Source: an uncultured Clostridia bacterium (GTDB lineage Bacteria; Bacillota; Clostridia; HGM11514). Taken from it: 5,823 nt of DNA. Positions 5,205-5,823 of the stretch are shown here, one piece after another (positions within the stretch are counted from its first letter, which is position 1; each line of letters starts with the position of its first letter). Location of the stretch: positions 1 to 5,823 of the forward strand of contig CABSMD010000170.1 in assembly GCA_902478725.1 (NCBI GenBank). Direction: 5' to 3'. Position numbers and translations under genes: made by a program. The notes under the pieces were generated by a model. That model saw only the letters and a list, made by a program, of their open reading frames with translations, was not told where the DNA came from and did no database searches.

Positions 5205-5823
5205 TTACGCTCGCGGATGGGACTTTTGATACACGTCCTTTATCTTCTTTTTGACCAGTTGTGCATAAACCTGGGTAGAAGAAATATCCTGATGGCCCAG
5301 CATCTCCTGAATGGAGTGCAGGTCCGCCCCATTCTCCAACAGATGCGCAGCAAAAGAATGACGCAAGGTATGGGGCGTGATATCTTTTTTTATGTTCGCC
5401 TTATTTTTATAGAGTTTTACAATCTTCCAAAATCCCTGCCGGGTCAGGCGGTTACCATTGCAGTTGACAAAAAGCGCGTTTACCTCACTATTGGCAATCA
5501 TTAATTTTCGAGCGTTTTCCAGATAATTATGCAAAGCATCAATTGCTTTCGGATATAAGGGAACCATTCGTTCCTTGGTATTATTTCTACACCTTATGTA
5601 ACCCAACTCCAAATTGACGTCATCGACATTCAATGCGATCATCTCAGACACCCGAATCCCTGTAGCATACAATGTTTCAAGCATTGCCTTGTCCCGGTAT
5701 CCCTTCGTATCGGAGCAGTCGGGCTGTTCCAGTAAAAGCTCCACCTCGCGGTTGGTTAGAATTTGTGGAAATCTCTTTTCCACCTTAAAGGAATGCACAT
5801 CCATAGTCGGGTCAGTGGAAACA
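5205..5823 (-). CDS. xerD: Tyrosine recombinase XerD-like, 5'-partial
   Basis: XerD, with XerC, resolves chromosome dimers at dif by cutting and rejoining DNA through a covalent 3'-phosphotyrosine. The visible 205 residues are the whole catalytic domain; the roughly 90-residue N-terminal DNA-binding domain lies beyond the right edge. A Met codon occurs at 5804, but the frame stays open to the edge and reads STDPT before it, matching the XerD interdomain linker, so that Met is internal. Counting from it, the catalytic residues are Arg51 (TGIRVSE), His145 and Arg148 (HTLRHSF), His171 (MLGHQDISS) and nucleophile Tyr180 (QVYAQL). The C-terminus KSHPRA is typical of XerD. The beta-hairpin reads CRNNTKERMVP instead of the usual GKGNKER form, so the standard catalytic lysine seems replaced by Asn or Thr. 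A housekeeping XerD is favoured over a phage integrase, though an extra Xer paralogue is possible. Confidence 0.88.
   Translation of the reverse strand, partial: VSTDPTMDVHSFKVEKRFPQILTNREVELLLEQPDCSDTKGYRDKAMLETLYATGIRVSEMIALNVDDVNLELGYIRCRNNTKERMVPLYPKAIDALHNYLENARKLMIANSEVNALFVNCNGNRLTRQGFWKIVKLYKNKANIKKDITPHTLRHSFAAHLLENGADLHSIQEMLGHQDISSTQVYAQLVKKKIKDVYQKSHPRA

Noticed and set aside
5205..5804. Complete 199-residue recombinase starting at 5804
   Set aside because: The frame stays open to the window edge and the residues before the Met match the XerD linker, so the gene is truncated by the window, not short.

Overview
The window looks like a chromosomal segment from a Gram-positive Bacillota bacterium, most likely of class Clostridia. 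The signs are the gene order ecfA1-ecfA2-ecfT-truA, strong AGGAGG-type ribosome binding sites, SigA-like promoters with 17-bp spacers, and a XerD ending in the family's usual C-terminus. All of this was read by eye; no database search was made, so family names rest on motif recognition.

Positions 1-3963 hold one tightly packed minus-strand operon. Read 3963 to 1, it contains: a class I SAM-dependent methyltransferase of the RlmI/RlmK-like group; the two ATPases EcfA1 and EcfA2; the transmembrane coupling subunit EcfT of an energy-coupling factor (ECF) vitamin/metal uptake transporter; and the tRNA pseudouridine synthase TruA, which is cut by the left edge. A clear promoter (TTGACG-17 bp-TAAAAT on the minus strand, 4001-4029) starts the operon. 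The genes overlap or are less than 30 bp apart, and ecfA2 appears to start at a TTG codon inside the end of ecfA1. EcfA1, EcfA2 and EcfT form the shared energising module. No substrate-binding S component is in the window, so the module probably serves S components encoded elsewhere.

Positions 3964-4139 form a 176-bp divergent intergenic region with one promoter per strand and a weak hairpin with a T-run between them.

Positions 4140-5144 hold a plus-strand gene for an uncharacterised, cysteine-rich protein of about 334 residues. Its reading frame is interrupted at codon 100 by an in-frame TGA, while the same frame remains protein-like for 234 more codons. It is most simply a recent nonsense mutation or a base-call error; recoding is possible but has little support. 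This is the most interesting point in the window.

A strong bidirectional intrinsic terminator (5156-5183) separates that gene from a convergent minus-strand xerD-like tyrosine recombinase gene (5205 to the right edge, 5'-partial). The recombinase keeps the R, H, R, H and Y catalytic residues, but the beta-hairpin that normally carries the catalytic lysine is altered.

There is no gene-free stretch above 300 bases, and I saw no CRISPR array, insertion sequence, rRNA or tRNA. The window is mostly ordinary housekeeping sequence; I see no evidence for a new multi-gene system.
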